NCBI GenBank assembly: GCA_013396755.1
Contig: VWZF01005177.1
Coordinates: 2,858,399 to 2,922,398, forward strand
DNA length: 64,000 bases
Direction: 5' to 3'
From: Sclerurus mexicanus
Taxonomy: Eukaryota; Chordata; Aves; Passeriformes; Furnariidae
The translations under genes were made by a program, and so were the position numbers. The stretch's first letter is position 1, and the number at the start of each line of letters is the position of its first letter. The notes under the pieces were generated by a model. The model was not told the DNA's origin, searched no databases, and saw nothing but the letters and a program-made list of their open reading frames with translations. Of the stretch, positions 1-12,225 are shown in pieces.

Positions 1-2466
1 GAATTTAATTCAAGATCCTGGTGGTTGGAGAAAGTACTGTGGAAATGGCTAAACTCGTGTATGAGCTGAAATGGGCATGAGTTAAAGCAACTAAAAGTAA
101 CCCTAAAAAGGGAAAATTTTGTTGCATGTTTGCTGATAGTTCTTAGTAAAGCTTCAGCGTATAGTATGTGATGTCACAACTCACGACCCAGAGCAATGCA
201 CTAGATTACTGAGCTACTGAGGAAGGCCAACAGTAGTGCCAGCTGCTTATATATGCTATAACTTTTCCAGATCTGACCATCTCATCCAAAATATGGAGGG
301 TGACAGAAAAGTTTGGATGAGGCAGCCTACCTTCACCAACACACTTCAACTGAATTTTTAGAGGAAACAGTAACATAGGAAGCATAAGCTTAGCTACTGA
401 AAATGTTCAGAGCAAAGACAAATTGAAGAAAACACTTTACATGAAAAATGCAAAGACTGATATTTTATTTTTAGGTTCTCAGGCACCTATGCAGTTGCTT
501 AAAGAAGAGCCAACAAACCACCTAGTTCCACATTTAATCACTTATGCTTTATTTATTTAGACTACTAAACAATTCATCAATATATCTCTTCTTCCATTTC
601 CAGCAATTCTTAAAAAAATAGGGGTTTTAATAAATAAAATATGAGATTTAAACTTGTTTTTGTTGCCTTAGTTTAGTTGTTGGGTACTGGATAAAGATAT
701 CAAGCTGAAACCCACCTTGTCAGAGTGTAGCCTTATATTCTCTAGCTAGAAATAGATTCCATTTATTATAAGTATATTACCATATTATAAGGATATGTTA
801 TTATTATTATGGGCTGTTGCTCAGTGAAGTGCCAGACTGAGTGTTTTAGCAACCCAAGCTGTCATCATGCTTAAGAAAGCCAAGGACAGATATTCAGATG
901 CACATGGCTTCTATCTTGACATAAGAATGTGGGGTTGCTGACAGCCACACTCTTGCAAAGTATTGGGATGTGCTAATTGATAGCAGCCAGAAACAGTCCA
1001 ATTTCTGTAAGCAAGGAAATGAGAACAGGCTGTCATTATAGTCTTCAAATGTTTACATTGTTGGATAACTTTAACAGCTAAAGCATCTTGTTTTCTCCGG
1101 AGTTTGGAGGTGCATATTTATACCTACAAGTAGTAATTACAGCTTGTTTTTACTGTAAACATGACATCCCCTCCCCCCTGCTCCCCAAACTGAGCTGTCA
1201 CAGAAAGCTTCACAAGTGAACAAAAAATTGCAAGCAACATATTGGTAATTGAATGAGTTTATCACCTAACTATTAGCTGCTTAGACAAGATACAGCAATG
1301 CTCCACACATGGAAGGTTTGTGGGGGAAAAAAAAGGTATTTTCAAAAGCAAAGTCTGATATGTCTGAAGCAGTTTATCAAAATGAGCATTGTGGTGAGAG
1401 ACAAGAATGTTTAAAAGGGGTGAAAGTGCTATCAGCTATTAAAGAAAAAAAGGATAAACATTAAATAAAAATTAAATTATGATGATTTAGGATGACTAGC
1501 AGCAGCTCTGTTTCTCCTGTGTAATGGAATACAAAGCAGCAGCAACTGCTGGTTACTAGTTTATACTAGATAGGGGACAATTAAAAATCTCTAATTGCAG
1601 CAACGGCTTAGGTCTTTGTGATGGGCAAAAAAATGAACCAAGTTCAATTGTTTGCTTCTCTCTTCTTTACTCCCTAGGAGAAGGGTAACTGGCATCAGTC
1701 AAAGGTAGTAGCTTTTCTCCTCTTTGGGGACAGGGAGTAGTACAAAGGCAATGAAGACCAGAAAAAGTCAGGGAGTTTGAGAAAACTGACTTAAAATCAA
1801 CAGGCTCCTTTAGTGGGCAAGTCAGATCACCTGTTTTAGAGCCTGCTCTCAATTGCCCTTATGAAAGCCTATTTTCCTTCTGTAGGGACTACCCAAGAGA
1901 TATACATTCTTGGGTTAAAGAGAACCTTTTCAAATATCCTCACCTTACACTAGCTTAACTGTTGTGACATCCTGATTAATACTTACTTTTTTTTAATGTG
2001 TCTTAATGAAAAAACAGATTTCTTCTGAAAACACAGATTTGACTCTTTTTCAGGCAGAAACATGTTTGAAAGCACAACACGTAACAAATAGTTCAGTAGG
2101 CTGAAAAGAAATAGGTCTCTGGGCTTTGTTGCTTCAATAAGCTGCCTTGCACTGTGGGTGATGAGCTAATGCAGAAATTATTGAACTACTCCAATTTTCT
2201 TTCACACTAATGATGAAGTAAACAGCCTTGGCTTGTGGCTCATTAGTGAAATACTTCATGCGCTGTTACTGATGCCCTGTGTGCTGTGTTGCATCTTACA
2301 TGTGTAAGATGCTGCAGTAGTATTTTGTACTTTTTTCATAAATGAGTGGCAATTACAGTGTATTAGATCAATAGTGATATTGAGTAGGTGCTAAGATCTT
2401 CAAAATTCTCTCTGCAGGTTAGATGCATTCTTTAAAGGAGAAACAATAAAGTATGTTAGGCAGTAA

Positions 2467-2487
2467 GTTTGTTTGTTTGTTTGTTTT
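2467..2487. repeat. (GTTT)n simple repeat
   Basis: About five consecutive GTTT units are seen directly in the sequence. It is one of several T/G-rich tracts in the window. Confidence 0.85.
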
Positions 2488-3415
2488 CTATTTTTTACAT
2501 TGTTGGGCCTCAACTTTCCAGGAAATCTTGCTGTAATGCTCAGAAGTAGCATCACAGTTAACGTGTTAAGAATAAAGTTTTCTCTTAGTTCTTTTTTCTA
2601 ACATATCACTGGTACAAGATCTCTTCCTGTTGGCAGAGAAGGAAAACACCTTTGGGGCATCTGAAAGTTAAAAAGGGAAGACCTTTTCTACATAAGCATG
2701 CAGTGCCTAAATCTATGAATTCTTCATTGAAGATAACAGATTCTGAAAAGCTAAATATATTGTTTAAATAACATTGTTTTTTCTTGAACTGTTAAGCCAA
2801 CACAGGTGAGAAATTCACCTTTTATTGAGGTTTAAATGCTATCTGTGTCCAAAAAACATTGCTCACTAACAGTAGTCAGCTCTGAATATCAAACATTTTT
2901 ATGTAAAAGCTATATTTTTCAAATACATAATTTCCTGATTGTAAGAAAAATAGTCTTAGTTCCATATATCTTTGATGCATTAAACAAGTTTGTGTTTTGT
3001 TTGGTGGGGTTTTTGTTTGTTTGTGTTTGTTTTTTCCCCCTCATTCTGTAAACCCATGATTTTAGAAGGTCTTTGGAAAAAAGTCTAACTTGATGCTGAT
3101 AAAGAACAGTAACTTCTTCAGGGGATTACAGCCTGTCTCAGTATGAAGTGAATTCTTCTATAGCTTCTAAAACTAAGGGATTGGAGCATGGGGACGTAAA
3201 AATTGAGGATGGCCATGACAGAGAGATCGAGCTGGTTGACAGCATTTGTGTGAGGAGTAGTTGATAATTTGGAGTTCATGTTTTTTCACTTGCTTTGAAA
3301 GCTTACAGCTGCTTTCAATACTGTTGCTTGTGAAGGACTGTTAAGTATCTTAGTGGTATCTCTTATCAGGGTAAGATGAAACTCTATTTTCCTGTGTCTT
3401 CTTTCTTCCTCTTAG

Positions 3416-3429
3416 GCAGATCTTAGCAG
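3416..3429 (+). other. Candidate 14-nt microexon between strong splice signals
   Basis: A long pyrimidine tract (about 3388-3413) ends in TTAG at 3412-3415. After 14 nt (GCAGATCTTAGCAG) comes the near-consensus donor GTGAGT at 3430-3435. Both splice signals fit a plus-strand transcript. A 14-nt exon would shift the reading frame, so it could be an untranslated or poison exon, or a chance pair of sites, which are common in introns. No neighbouring exon was identified. Confidence 0.2.
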
Positions 3430-6400
3430 GTGAGTATGGATAATATTTTTTCCCAAAAACCTTCTTTTTAGTGAGAATAGTTCTGGCCACTGGTTTGGTT
3501 TTCACTTCTGTTCAACCAGAAAAAGGGCCATTTGAGAGTCAGTGTGGGATCTAACTTTGGGGTCAATAAAACCTGTCCACGTCTGAGCTAGACACTTTGA
3601 CTATCCAGGCAGTAAAGAGAGAGATAGGCTTTGAAAGCAGGATAAGTTTAAACTAGGTCAAAGAACTTGCCTTCTGGACTTACTTATTACTCTTTTTTAT
3701 GACTTCTGTGTAGAGGTATGGAAAACCAGATTGAGCTTCAGGTGGCTAAAAGTTAAAATAAGTGAATCCCACCCTTAGGAAGTATGTGATCTGCTTATTT
3801 TTAGCCTATTGATAAATAAAAGATGTATGAATCTATATTTTCCACTCACGATGGATGACACAACACCTTGGTTTGCAAAGAAGAGAAGAGATATTTATTA
3901 GTTGGTTGAGGCTCAACTCAGTTTAACCGAAGTTGTGATGACAGGTTGGGAAAGTAGCGAGAGGAGACAGAGGAAGTAATCTTAGCTCCTCTGTAGGAAG
4001 AAATATATCCACCATTAGTTAGCAGTACCCACAGCTAAAATCTGATTGTAAAATCCCTGGTACTATTTGACAATTATGTCACAGCAGAAACCCAGAGAGA
4101 CTTGAATTACTGGTGTTTGGCTAAAGAGCTGTGGCCTTCCTTGTGCATACAGACATTGGCAGTGGTATCCAAGTCCTACCCTCGTAAACATTAAATTATT
4201 CCTAAACATTTGACATTTATGAAGGGATGCTAATGGGGATTCTGGCAATTTGATTATGTGGAGAGCAACTTGATGGGAACCTAGTTCTTCTCAGGTCTGT
4301 ACAGGCTTCCTGCAGATCTCAGAGTGAAGGCAAATAATAGTTGAGGAACAGTTCAGCTCTTGTTCTTTGACATATTGCTGTAGTCGGTATTTCTTTACAC
4401 CACTGACTGAGAGAATATCAATACCTGTGAATTTGGTACCTCTGGTTTGACATTGCCAAAATTTAGTGGTGTCCTCAGCTTGATGAAAAGGTCTTTACAG
4501 CACTCTGGAGAGTAGGTGATAAAGAGATGGGGAATTTTTTTTGAGCAGATCAGCTTCTTGGATAATCTAGTTTGGCACTATCTAGATATAACTATTTTTA
4601 ATTCATTTAGTTATGTAAGGCTAATTATGTGATTCTGTGTAAAACTCTGCAATTGAGCTGTTGTCCTAAATGCATATGAGAATTTGTTTTTGTTTTTGTT
4701 TTTTTTTTAATGAAATTTTAAATCTGAATTTAAAACCAGATTATTCTAAGTCCAGAGTGCATAAGTTACGTTCCTCATTGTAGAAAGGAACCATTCTCAG
4801 ACAAAAAGTGAAAACTTCCATCTATCCTCAACTGTTGCCGTCAGATTCCTGACAAAAGATTCTACATCCATGTAGAGGACACAAACTTTTGCTGGTGCCA
4901 TGCTGAACATATTTATACAAAATTCAAGAACATTTGCCTGAATGGCAATCAGTGAGTGCTCTCTGGCAGGCAGTAGCTGCATGCTTGATATGTGCATTTA
5001 TAGGTAGGATGAAACCAGGATGTTTGCAATAGGAAACCTTGTGAGTTCCTCGAGAGCCAGGAATTCTGCTAGCAAAACACTAATGCATAGTGGTAACTGT
5101 TGACACTGGATGATTGCTTTAGAAGAATGGTAGCAGTTTTCATATGAAGATGATGGAAAACTGCAAAATATAGTCTTACTGCTTTGTCATTATCTTTCAC
5201 CCCAGGAAAGGAAAGCAGTTCAGATGCAGCAGTTCACCAGTTTCATCCTGTCTTCTGCTCTGCTGTCCTTTTTCAGAATACCTTTGAGACTAAAAAGAGT
5301 TTGAAAAAATGAAAGGATGGTGAAGATGGAAAGGGGTGTTCTACAGTGGTGTTTGGAACATTGTGCATTACCTCATTACAGGAAGCACAATAGAGATCAG
5401 GAACAGTATGAGACTTCATTAACTCTGGGAATACTGGTACTGAACTGTGGGGGGTTTTGTTAGGTTATTTTCTAAAGATCTTTCTTTAGGTCCACAGACA
5501 TTAAGCACTCAGATTTTAACAGCTGGCAATGTGAAAAGTTTGGCAACTTCATCTGAATTGTATATGAAGCATTGCCTCTGGTTAGCAGCAGTAAAATGTT
5601 AATTTAGTCTTTGATAGAACATATTAGCATGATAACTCACAAAACACTTTTCATATGCTAATTCTGAAATAAAAAAAAAGGGTTCTGATTAATGCCTGAA
5701 TCAATATGAAAACTTCTGTATGCCTGAAATGACAAAGCTGATCAAAGCTGCCAAAACTGTGTGGCAAATATATTAACAGCAGTAGAGGCTATTTGGTTTT
5801 TTTTTTCTTCCTGTCAGAAACAGTGTGAAATTTAATTATAAGTTGAACCCATTTAAACATGTAAGTCTGCAGAGTTAAACCTCTGTGGTCTGTCCTTACC
5901 TTAATTCACATATTATTTGGTTTTTCTGTCACAGACTTTTTAGCTAATATTTCTAATGAGTTGTCACAAGTATTAAGCTCCTCTGAACTGACAGTAAGGA
6001 TTTTCTTAAGAACTTTGCTAGCCATTACTTCAATAAATATTGCTTTACCTTATTTGATAAATTAAATTACTCCTTTACAGTATGGATGATTCACCTGACT
6101 TGCAAGGAGCAAAAATATCTTGACTGGACTGTGCAGAAGATCCCCATGCAGCCATGTGTCAGGCATCCCATTTTGGCATACTCCCTGTTTTGTTTACAGT
6201 ATGTTTTCTTTTTATTACTCTATCATAAGTAGAAGAATCATGGCCAATGAGTTCCAGAAAGCACATGGAAAATCAGTGTCTGCCTTGAAAAAACTTGGTG
6301 TCTGATAGCAGCAATTAGAGGGGAACAGTAAGGCACAGTAGAAAGATGGCAGTAAAAAATTAAAGCACTAACGGAGATGAAATACTTTAAATTTAATTTC

Positions 6401-7887
6401 TTAATATTAGAGGACAATCTAAGGGTTTTTTTTTTCCTGATATTTCTAAGACTCTTGACTGCTAAAGTTTAAGCCTAGATTGTACAGTATATTATACAGT
6501 CTTGTAGAGAGATATACACAGACATGGAGTTCTTAAGGCTTGGTACAGAGAAATTCTTCTTTAAACCAGCACTTAGAACATGCTCATTTCAGCACTGTCC
6601 TGGATAAGCAACAGTGGTTGTGCATGTGCTCTTCTAAATAAACCCCTGGGGTATTGCTTTAGGTAGCATAATAACGATTGTACCAATTCAAAAGTCCTAA
6701 CACTCTCATTCAGGCTTTCCAAAAAACTATGTTGCACCACATCCTTACCATGTTATGATCATTTCTTGTAATTTACTTGGAAGAACATTTGATAAATCTT
6801 ATTAATGATGTGCTAACACATTTGCATGTAGTTAATTCTATGCTGCATAATTATAGTATAGAATCTAGAAGTGTGACAGTATAAAGTGCAGTAATATAAT
6901 TACATATCAGCTTATTCAAGCCCCAAGTCAGCAGAAAGTCTGGCATTGATATCAGTGTTCAAGTGGAAGGTAAATGAGAGTATTTTTGTATTCTCATGGT
7001 GTACTGCTCTTGGGCGAGAGAATGCTTTCAATTAATCTGCCAGGTCAGACTAGCATTTAAAACACATATGTCTCCCCTCCCCTGCTCTAAAGAAAGAGAT
7101 CTCTCTGATGGAATGGACATTTAGGTAGTCCAGAAAAATGAAGCTGATCAGTACTGTGCATCTTGAAAAAATCTCCTGTGTTGGGAATAGGCACTTCACA
7201 CAGAGATGGATTCAGATGCCCTTAGATGGAAGTTTGGGTTAAGAGTGCCCACACAATGGTCTTGTGAGTGATTGATTACTGATATTAAGTAGTACAATTG
7301 CTCCTCCAGGAAACCTTTATCTTCTTTAATTTTCTAGTTATGCCCAAAACTAAAGTGTTTTGGAAAAGCAAGTTTGGCCCCCTCTTTTTCTTTGTTCTTT
7401 TTTTTCTCCCCTGAAGGAGTTAGACAATTTCACTCAGCTAAAAAAAAATAAAATCTTGTTTATATGTAATGTAACTCACCTTTCTCAGAGGCAGTAGAAG
7501 CAAGGATTCAACAGTAGGTCAGTTTGAAACTGTCACCCTTACACCTGAAGGAATTTCTGGGACTCTGGATGTTATTACAAGCAGGAGGAACATCAACAAC
7601 ATTTGAGATGGTGAGCTTTGGTTTCCAAGCATATGTTCTTGCTTTGCTTCTTTGGGCAACAAAACCAGATATATCTCTCTAGTAAAAGGAAAGATTCTTT
7701 CTCTTTTCCTGATGGTCAGGAGATCAATGAGGAAGGCTTCTATCTTTGAAAAAAAAGCCCAGTCCTTTGATTACTACTGGTATCTGGTGCCAGAGTAAGC
7801 AATACACAGACAGGTCTTGTACCAGGTATGACTTTTCTTCTTTGTTTTACCTTTTTTTCATCCTACCTAGTGATTGTATAGATGGAA

Positions 7888-8102
7888 TATCATAGAATGG
7901 TTTGGGTTGGAAGGGACCTTGAGGATTGTCTATTTCCAACAGCCCTGTCATTGACAGGGACACCTTCCACTAGAGCAGATTGCTCAAAACCCTATTCAAC
8001 TTGCCCTTGAATTCATTCCAAGAAAGGGGCAGCTACAGCTTCTCTGGGCAATCTGTGTCAGTGCCTTACCACCCTCAAGGAAATAATTTCTTCCTATTTT
8101 GG
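7888..8102 (-). mobile_element. CR1 LINE 3' end, minus orientation
   Basis: The plus strand starts with TCATAGAATGGTTTGGGTTG and continues to GAAGGGACCTT, which is the reverse complement of the CR1 3' terminus. The interior matches the CR1 3' untranslated region read backwards, including 'acaccttccactag' and 'cttctctgggcaa' phrases. About 215 bp are present, so the copy is strongly 5'-truncated or rearranged. Its inner end joins a CR1 fragment in the opposite orientation. Confidence 0.92.
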
Positions 8103-8280
8103 TGGTGTTTCCCAGAGCTCAGTACTAGGGCCACTCCTGTATATCCATTTTATTGATGAACTGGAGAAGGAGATTGAGTGCACCCTCAGTCAACTTGAAG
8201 AGGACACCAGGTTGGGTATGTGTGTATCCGCTAGAGGGCAGGAAGCCTCTTCAAAGGGATCTGATTAGGTTGTCCCAGGT
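8103..8280 (+). mobile_element. CR1 LINE ORF2 fragment, plus orientation, decayed
   Basis: The plus strand resembles the CR1 reverse-transcriptase coding region around its catalytic motif. A reading gives SSVLGPLL, then a degenerate IECTLSQLEEDT in place of the usual IECTLSKFADDT, then LEGRK- and LQRDL-like phrases in another frame. The aspartate pair needed for catalysis is not intact and the frame shifts, so it is a fossil. It directly abuts the opposite-strand CR1 tail at 7888-8102, as expected of a 5'-inverted insertion. Two independent fragments is the alternative. Confidence 0.85.
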
Positions 8281-9494
8281 GGTTCCTGACTTCACACTCC
8301 CTGGTTGCTCTCTTGAGCACCATCACTGGAACATCAAGCAGGTATGGTAGCACTTGCAGAAACAGATGTGGCATTTCCACCAGACACGGAGGTTTCCCAG
8401 GGACTATCCTGCCACCCAGCCATTCTCCCTGCCCATGGGCACCTGCTGGTGGTGCCTGGATTCTTCTAGGCAACTCTTGCCTGGACCAGCAATAAGAGTG
8501 TTGCATTCCAGTTCCATGAAGCTGCTGCTGTTATCTGACCCCATGGGGCCTATGGTTGTCACTTCTTTGGGAATAAATCAGGCCAACACCATGGATCTAC
8601 TGCCTTCCAGCTCCATACTTCTTCTTTGTACTGTGTCCTTGTCATGGTCCTCTTCCCTAGCCTTGTACCTGTCTGCCCCCCAAAGCACTCAGGATATGTT
8701 CTGGCCCCAAGCAGCCCTGAATAAACCCACATCTCAGTCTGGACCATGCTGCAGCCCCTCACTATCCCTCACCACTGGACCAGCTCTGTCTGCAGTACTC
8801 TGTAGCAAACCTTGAATAATGCCTGGGCATCCAGGGATGAACCTAGGGACATGCTTACCTTTGTTTATGAACATATGTGGAGAGCTCCCATGGGGTAGTC
8901 CCATGTCTGCTGGGGTTCCATGCCCTGTCCTCACCACTTTGCCCCTCCATCTGTGCTCTCGTTACACTTCCTCAATGTTTCAACTACTTTCACATCCTTT
9001 GCAGAACCCCCAGGAACTGAGTGAGACAGGAGCAGCTTCCAAGCCCACCTTGCAGCCCCTCATGATGATACAATGCCACGTCGTGCATGCCACACCATGC
9101 CACCTTAAACCATCCCATCACAGCCCACACAGTGGTGCAGTGCTCTGGTTGCCTACATGGATAGTGATAAAGTTAAGCTGCAGCACAAACATCAGTATCA
9201 CAATCAGCTCAGCCAGCATGAGGATGGTGGAATACTTCATGGCACCAACTCCTGTGCAATGGGAATGCTCTGAGTCACCAGCACAGTCTGGTGATGAGGA
9301 TCCCCACTGATCTACTAGGTCCCAGTGATGGGATCCCAACACTGTTGGAGTGATGGAGGCTGAGTCTGCAATCTGCCAAGATGATGGCAGACTGTGGTGC
9401 CCTGCAACCACTCTGTTTCTGTGGGGCTGTGCAGGCTGAAAGGAAAGAGAATGAAAACACTTTCTCTGCACCAACCAAACAATGCCTAGCCAAT
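8281..9494. other. GC-richer block of unknown origin between CR1 copies
   Basis: This 1.2-kb block is clearly richer in G+C than its flanks and lies between CR1 pieces. On the plus strand, the frame beginning at 8351 stays open to 9310 except for one TGA at 8813-8815, about 320 codons. Its translation is rich in Ser, Pro and Leu and matches no family I recognise. The minus strand is also unusually open (for example 9118-9474), and part of that translation is hydrophobic (AELIVILMFVLQLNF). Openness on both strands argues that base composition, rather than coding, explains it. It could be a retroelement internal region, an LTR, a retropseudogene or unique DNA. I cannot identify it. Confidence 0.5.
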
Positions 9495-11280
9495 CATGGA
9501 ATCATCACAGAATCACAGAATATTTTGGATTGGGATGCACCTTAAAGCTAACTTCATTCCAACCCTCCTGCCCTTGGCAGGTATGCCACATACTAGACCA
9601 AGTTGCTGAAAGCCCCGTCCAACCTGGCCTCAAACATTTCCAAGGGTGGGGCATCCACAGCTTCTCTGGACAATCTGTGCCACCTCCCTCACAGAAAATG
9701 ATTTTTTCCTAGTATCTATTCTAAACCTGCACTCTGTCAGTTTGATGGCATTCGCCCTTGTCCTGTCACTTCATGCCCTTTTACAAAGCCTCCAGATCTC
9801 TCTCTCCATTAGGTACTGTAAGGCTGCTACAAGGTCTCCCCAGAGCCTTCTCTTCCTCAGGCTGGAAAACCCCAACTATCTCAGTCTTTCCCTATAGGAG
9901 ACCTGTTCTGTCCCTCTAATAATTTTCATGACCCTTGTCTGGACTTGCTCAAAAATGTCCTTGTCCTTCCTGTGTTGAGGACCCCAGAACTGAATGCAGT
10001 ACCCTTCAGGTGACAGGTTGCCTCAACTCAGATGTAGCACCTTGCACTTGACCTCATTAAATGGGCCCACTTCTCGAGCTTGTGCAGGCCCCTCTGAATG
10101 GCATCCACATCTTCAGGTGTGTCAGTGGGACCTCTCGGTGTGCAAATTTGCTGAGGGTGCACTCAATCCCTTCATCTGTATCATTGTTGAAGATGCTGAA
10201 TAGCACAGGTCAAAAAACAAACCCCTGAGTGACACTGATGTTTGTCACTGACATTTTTCAGGACTCTGAGCCATTGACCACTCTTCTCTGGATGTGACTG
10301 TCCAACTAATTCTCCATTCAAAAATTCAACCCATCAAATTATTCTCTCTCCAATTTAGAGAGAAGAATGTTGTAGGGGTCTTTCAGAAATCCAGACAGAA
10401 GACATCTGTACATCTTCCCTTGTCCACTGATGTAGTCATCCAATCATAAAAAAAACACTAGGCTGATCAGGCAAGGCTTGCCCTTGGCGAAGCCATGCTA
10501 ACTGTCTCAGATAACGTCCACGTGCCTTAACATAACTTCTAGGAGGATCTGTTCCATGATCTTTTCAGTCACAGAGGGGAGTCTGATGGGTCAGTAGTTC
10601 CCAAGGTCCTCCTTTCTACCCTTTTTAAAGATGGGTATGTTTCCTTTTTTCCAGTCACCTGGGACTTCACTTTTGATATGACTTTTGATATGACTTTTCA
10701 AATATGATGGAGATTGTCTTGGCAACTGCATCAGCCAATTCCCTCAGATCCCATGGACTTATGTACAATCATATTTTTCAGGTGGTCATGAATCCACTCT
10801 TCACTTGCATTGGGAAGCATTTTGTTCCCCTGGTCCGCTTCTGGTAGTCCACACACTCAAGACGTGTGGGAAGAGAGGTTTCCATTGAAGACTGAGGCAA
10901 AATGTGTTAAGTACCTCAGCCTGCCCCTCATTTCTTTTTTCTAGTTTGCCAACCTTGTTCACTGGAGTGGAGAGGAGGATGGTGTGGCGGGCAGGGGGTA
11001 CCTTTTTTGACCCTCTTTTTCTGGCTGTGTTCTGGTTAACACACCTGTAGAAGCCCATCTTGTTATTCTTTGTGTCCCTTACCAAGTTCTGCTTCAGCTT
11101 CACCTTGACCTTCCTTACCCCATCCCTATGCATATGGACTGTGTCCTTATATTCCTCCCAGGATACCTATCCTTGCATCTATGCCTGTGCATTTGCTTCT
11201 TGTCCTTTAGTTCGACTCTCAGTTCAGGATTCAGGCATACTGATCTCTTGGCTTTCTTGCCTGATTTGTTGGGCATGGTG
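9495..11280 (-). mobile_element. Long CR1 LINE copy, minus orientation, decayed
   Basis: The 3' tail lies at the left (octamer-like 'aatcacagaata' then 'ttggattggga'). The sequence then reads back through the 3' region and the ORF2 reverse-transcriptase domain. Landmarks include 10142-10170 (reverse complement encodes an IECTLSK-like segment), 'ccaatttagagagaagaatg' near 10350, 'tccatgatcttttcagtcac' near 10553, and 'gaagactgaggcaaaa' near 10887. At about 1.8 kb it keeps much of ORF2 but has many stops and shifts. Relative to the usual CR1 order, a segment is missing near 10018, where the 3' region jumps to 'accttgcacttgacc'. A 12-bp unit is tandemly repeated at 10669-10692. It is inactive and has lost its 5' end. 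Confidence 0.95.
10669..10698. repeat. Short tandem repeat inside CR1
   Basis: The 12-bp unit ACTTTTGATATG occurs twice in a row (10669-10680 and 10681-10692), followed by a partial third unit ACTTTT. It lies within the decayed CR1 copy, where one such unit is expected, and probably arose by replication slippage after insertion. Confidence 0.85.
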
Positions 11281-11640
11281 AAGATGAAGGGCATGAGAAG
11301 GAAAATAAGAAATTAAGAAGGAAGTGACAAAATATGCAGAAAAGTAATCAGAAATTGGGTTCTGGAAGACAAAAAGAAAGAACGGAGAGAAAGGGAGAAA
11401 TAAATTATCACCGAAAGGAGCTGGAAATGATGCACAAGTCTAGAAGGAAGGAGTTAAGGAAATGAATAGAAAATAAGACAGCAAAGGAAAAAAAAATACA
11501 AGGGAGAAAGGAAAAGAATCATTGTATAAAAATTTGTCACTTTCTTAGATGTGGGGAGGGACAAATAGTACTGTGTAGTAATATGGGGAGAGATGAAACA
11601 AGAAGAGAAGAATATAATGAAAGAAATGAGAACTTAAGTA
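11281..11640. repeat. Purine-rich low-complexity tract
   Basis: The plus strand is dominated by A and G (blocks such as AAGAAGGAAG and GAGAGAAAGGGAGAAAT) for over 300 bases just beyond the 5' side of the long CR1 copy. No gene is recognisable. The short plus-strand open frame here reflects the purine bias. Confidence 0.6.
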
Positions 11641-12225
11641 AAAACTGTGAAACTGTTCCTTTTGTAGAACAAAATTGCCAGGGGAGGCAAATAATTATAT
11701 CTTTCAGTATCTTTAGTCATACATTAAAACCACTTCATTTTTCTTTTAGAGATATGACATTTTTTTTATTAAATTCAAAAGTATCCCAGTGATAAACTAA
11801 TATTGTAATTCTTTTGGTCATGATTTTATTTCTCAAAAAACCCTCACCAAACAGTTACTAGCACTTCTATTTTTCTTTCTTTTATTTTTCCTTTCCTACT
11901 TTCTTTATTTTGCAGTAATGACATAAAAAATTTTTATTCAAAAAAGCCTCCTGGTGCAGTTGGTTCAGCCTTGACATAGGAAAACTCTTTTTAAATGTAA
12001 GATGTAGACTCTAGCTTCAATTTATTTCATTATTTAGTGTGTCTCCTGGATTATCAATGTTGATTCCATTAGCAAAAGCTGCAGCAGCACCAAAAGTTCC
12101 TTTCCCCTTTTTCCCTGCTTCCACTTCCTTTTCTATGTAATTTCTTGCAGTATATCAAAATGAGCTGTTAATAAATGTGGGTCGAGTAAGGCTTCTTCCC
12201 TTATCCTACTCACACTTGGTCCGTT
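11641..12225. other. AT-rich non-coding stretch
   Basis: No gene, repeat or RNA was recognised. It contains T-rich runs near 11760 and 11866-11910. Confidence 0.6.

Larger units (their letters stand above)
1..7887. other. AT-rich non-coding stretch
   Basis: No gene is recognisable here. Open frames are under about 75 codons, unrelated to any family I know, and scattered on both strands. The stretch holds short T/G-rich tracts near 2467-2487, 3001-3040 and 4685-4708, and a splice-flanked 14-nt segment at 3416-3429 listed separately. No interspersed repeat was recognised before the CR1 tail at 7888. It is best read as intergenic or intronic DNA. Confidence 0.6.

Noticed and set aside
1667..1852. 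Short open frames of 60-100 codons throughout both strands
   Set aside because: Frames of this length are expected by chance in 64 kb of vertebrate DNA. None shows a domain, and many overlap each other or low-complexity tracts.
10801..11281. Open frames inside 9495-11280 (for example minus 10801-11133, plus 11060-11281)
   Set aside because: They lie in the decayed minus-strand CR1 copy and are remnants or antisense shadows of its ORF2, not host genes.
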